The position numbers and the translations under genes are program-made. DNA of 7,109 bases, taken from positions 669-7,777 of the forward strand of contig DETU01000063.1 of NCBI GenBank assembly GCA_002362175.1, in the 5' to 3' direction. Each line of letters begins with the position of its first letter. Position 1 is the first letter of the stretch. The notes below the pieces were generated by a model. It searched no databases and had not been told where the DNA came from. It was given only the letters and a program-made list of their open reading frames with translations. This DNA is from Ruminococcus sp. UBA3280 (GTDB lineage Bacteria > Bacillota > Clostridia > Oscillospirales > Ruminococcaceae). Positions 5,485 through 7,109 of the stretch are shown here, piece by piece.

Positions 5485-7109
5485 ATGCCTGAAAAACTTT
5501 TCGGCGGAATAGAAACTTTAAAGGGTATCGGGTCTGTAAAAGCTGAAAAATATCAGAAACTCGGTATAAAATCAGTTTATGACCTTTTGTGCCATTTTCC
5601 GAAAAATTATCTTGATTTTCACTGTAATGTTACAATACAGAATTCATCAGTAAATGAATATAACTGTCTTAAACTTAAAATAAAAAGCAAATCAAAGCCA
5701 CAGGCAATAAGAAATAAGCTAGTTGTCTGTAAGGCGGTCGCAACCGACGGAACTGACGATATAACTATTGTTATGTTCAATAATGTCTATGCCTTTCAGT
5801 ATCTGAGAACGGGTTATGAATATTATATGTATGGAAAAGTAACGGAAAATCTTTTCGGAAAGGAAATAACTTCACCGGTCTATATACATTCGAGTGAAAA
5901 AAATTTCATACAGCCTGTATATAAGCTTACTCAGGGACTTACTGTAAATATATTACGTACAGATATGAAACAGGCTCTTGACTTTATGAAAAGTGAACCT
6001 TTTGAAACTTTACCGGAAAGTATCAGGACAAAATATAATCTTTGTCCGCTGATGTGGTCTCTTGAAAATATTCATTTTCCCGACAGCAATGTTTCTGCGG
6101 ACAAGGCACGCCGCAGACTTGCTTTTGATGAACTTCTTAAATTACAGCTTGGTATGCTGATTATGAAAAACCGTGCAAGAATACGTACAGGTTTTAAAAT
6201 GGACAGTTCCGTTAAAATTTCGGACTTTGTAAAAGGTCTGCCCTTTGAACTGACAGGCGACCAGAAAAAAGCGTCCGTTGAAATAATAAATGACCTTTGC
6301 CGTGATACTCCTATGAATAGGCTTTTACAGGGTGACGTGGGAAGCGGAAAGACCGCTGTTGCTGCGATTGCCTGTTGTTTTTCGGCAAGAAACGGTGTAC
6401 AGTCCGCACTTATGGCTCCCACTGAAATACTTGCAGTTCAGCATTACAGGACTTTAAGCGGTTTTCTTGAACCGTTCGGAATTAAAGTATGTCTGCTTAC
6501 AGGTTCTCTGAAAAGCAGGGAAAAAACTCAAATCTATAAAAAAATAGCAGATGGGGAATATAATGTTATTGTGGGAACTCATGCCATTATACAGAAAGAT
6601 GTTGAATATAAGTCACTCGGTCTTGTCATAACAGATGAACAGCACCGTTTCGGTGTCGCACAGAGGACGGCTCTCGCAGAAAAGGGCAATACTCCTCATA
6701 AGCTTGTAATGTCGGCTACTCCCATACCGAGAACCCTTGCCCTTATCATTTACGGAGATTTGGATATTTCGGTTATAGCACAGTTGCCAAAAGGAAGAAA
6801 GCCTATAAAGACTTATGCTGTTACGGGAAAAATGCGTCACAGGGCTTTTACATTCGTTCGTGAACGTCTTGCAGAGGGCAGACAGGCTTATGTTGTATGT
6901 CCTATGATTGAGGAAAGCGAAAGTGAACTCTTTGCGGTAAAGTCATATGCAGAAAATGCCGTTAAATGTGACCTAAAAGGATACAGAACAGAACTGCTTC
7001 ACGGTAAAATGAAACCCGCCGAAAAAGACAGGGTTATGAATGATTTCCGTGACGGAAAAATAGATGTGCTTATATGTACGACTGTTGTTGAAGTCGGTGT
7101 GGACGTTCC
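5485..7109 (+). CDS. recG: ATP-dependent DNA helicase RecG, 3'-truncated by window edge
   Basis: 541 complete codons are visible; the frame is still open at the right edge, and RecG proteins are about 680 residues long, so roughly 140 are missing. RecG is a superfamily 2 double-strand DNA translocase that remodels stalled replication forks and branched recombination intermediates. Seen in order: an N-terminal HhH-like LKGIGSVKAEKYQKLGI segment (about 12-28) and FPKNY; an OB-fold wedge domain (about 55-150); LTGDQ (256-260); Walker A GDVGSGKT (283-290); APTEILA (311-317); GTH (364-366); Walker B DEQHRFGV (384-391), the RecG form of the DExH box; SATPIPRT (410-417); and motif V TTVVEVGVDV (532-541) at the edge. 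The start at 5485 is preferred over the in-frame ATG at 5467 because TGGAG falls between them. No clear promoter lies in the 78 bases after spoVS, so expression probably comes from read-through past the hairpin. Confidence 0.97.
   Translation, partial: MPEKLFGGIETLKGIGSVKAEKYQKLGIKSVYDLLCHFPKNYLDFHCNVTIQNSSVNEYNCLKLKIKSKSKPQAIRNKLVVCKAVATDGTDDITIVMFNNVYAFQYLRTGYEYYMYGKVTENLFGKEITSPVYIHSSEKNFIQPVYKLTQGLTVNILRTDMKQALDFMKSEPFETLPESIRTKYNLCPLMWSLENIHFPDSNVSADKARRRLAFDELLKLQLGMLIMKNRARIRTGFKMDSSVKISDFVKGLPFELTGDQKKASVEIINDLCRDTPMNRLLQGDVGSGKTAVAAIACCFSARNGVQSALMAPTEILAVQHYRTLSGFLEPFGIKVCLLTGSLKSREKTQIYKKIADGEYNVIVGTHAIIQKDVEYKSLGLVITDEQHRFGVAQRTALAEKGNTPHKLVMSATPIPRTLALIIYGDLDISVIAQLPKGRKPIKTYAVTGKMRHRAFTFVRERLAEGRQAYVVCPMIEESESELFAVKSYAENAVKCDLKGYRTELLHGKMKPAEKDRVMNDFRDGKIDVLICTTVVEVGVDV

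Noticed and set aside
1..7109. CRISPR array, tRNA/rRNA, insertion sequence, prophage or attachment site
   Set aside because: I found no regularly spaced repeats, cloverleaf, transposase or integrase motif, or terminal repeats; all long open stretches are accounted for by conserved genes.

Overview
The window (7,109 bases, AT-rich, all recognisable genes on the + strand) looks like ordinary chromosome of an anaerobic, spore-forming-lineage Firmicute. Oscillospiraceae/Ruminococcus-type clostridia are the best guess. The grounds are a one-chain pyruvate:ferredoxin oxidoreductase, a SpoVS gene, a YmdB with the GNHxFRRR variant that I associate with that group, purine-rich Shine-Dalgarno sites (AAAGGAG, AGGAGG) and sigma-A type promoters. 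This placement is inference from gene content and motifs, not from a search.

Layout: (1) 1-3264 is the 3' nine-tenths of nifJ (pyruvate:ferredoxin/flavodoxin oxidoreductase); about 90 N-terminal residues lie before the window. It ends at a strong rho-independent terminator (3278-3313). (2) An extended -10 promoter (3323-3351) then starts a probable three-gene unit: a 164-aa conserved hypothetical protein (3382-3876), a 112-aa orphan-like protein overlapping it by 4 bases (3873-4211), and ymdB, a metallophosphoesterase/cyclic-nucleotide phosphodiesterase, 17 bases further on (4229-4999). (3) A near-consensus promoter (5044-5072) with a leader of roughly 65 bases drives spoVS (5146-5406). (4) A GC-rich hairpin (5432-5452) with a poor T-tract separates spoVS from recG, which starts at 5485 and runs off the right edge with about 540 of roughly 680 residues present. 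No separate recG promoter is convincing, so recG probably depends on read-through from spoVS.

How the genes relate: nifJ is central fermentative metabolism and is insulated from the rest by its terminator. ymdB and spoVS are both linked to developmental control in Bacillus and are commonly near each other in Firmicutes. recG is a DNA repair helicase and is probably only a neighbour. The least explained part is the pair of small genes at 3382-4211, apparently placed ahead of ymdB in the same transcript. I see no mobile element, CRISPR array, RNA gene or evidently new system. The window is mostly conserved housekeeping sequence, with a few regulatory details worth checking.
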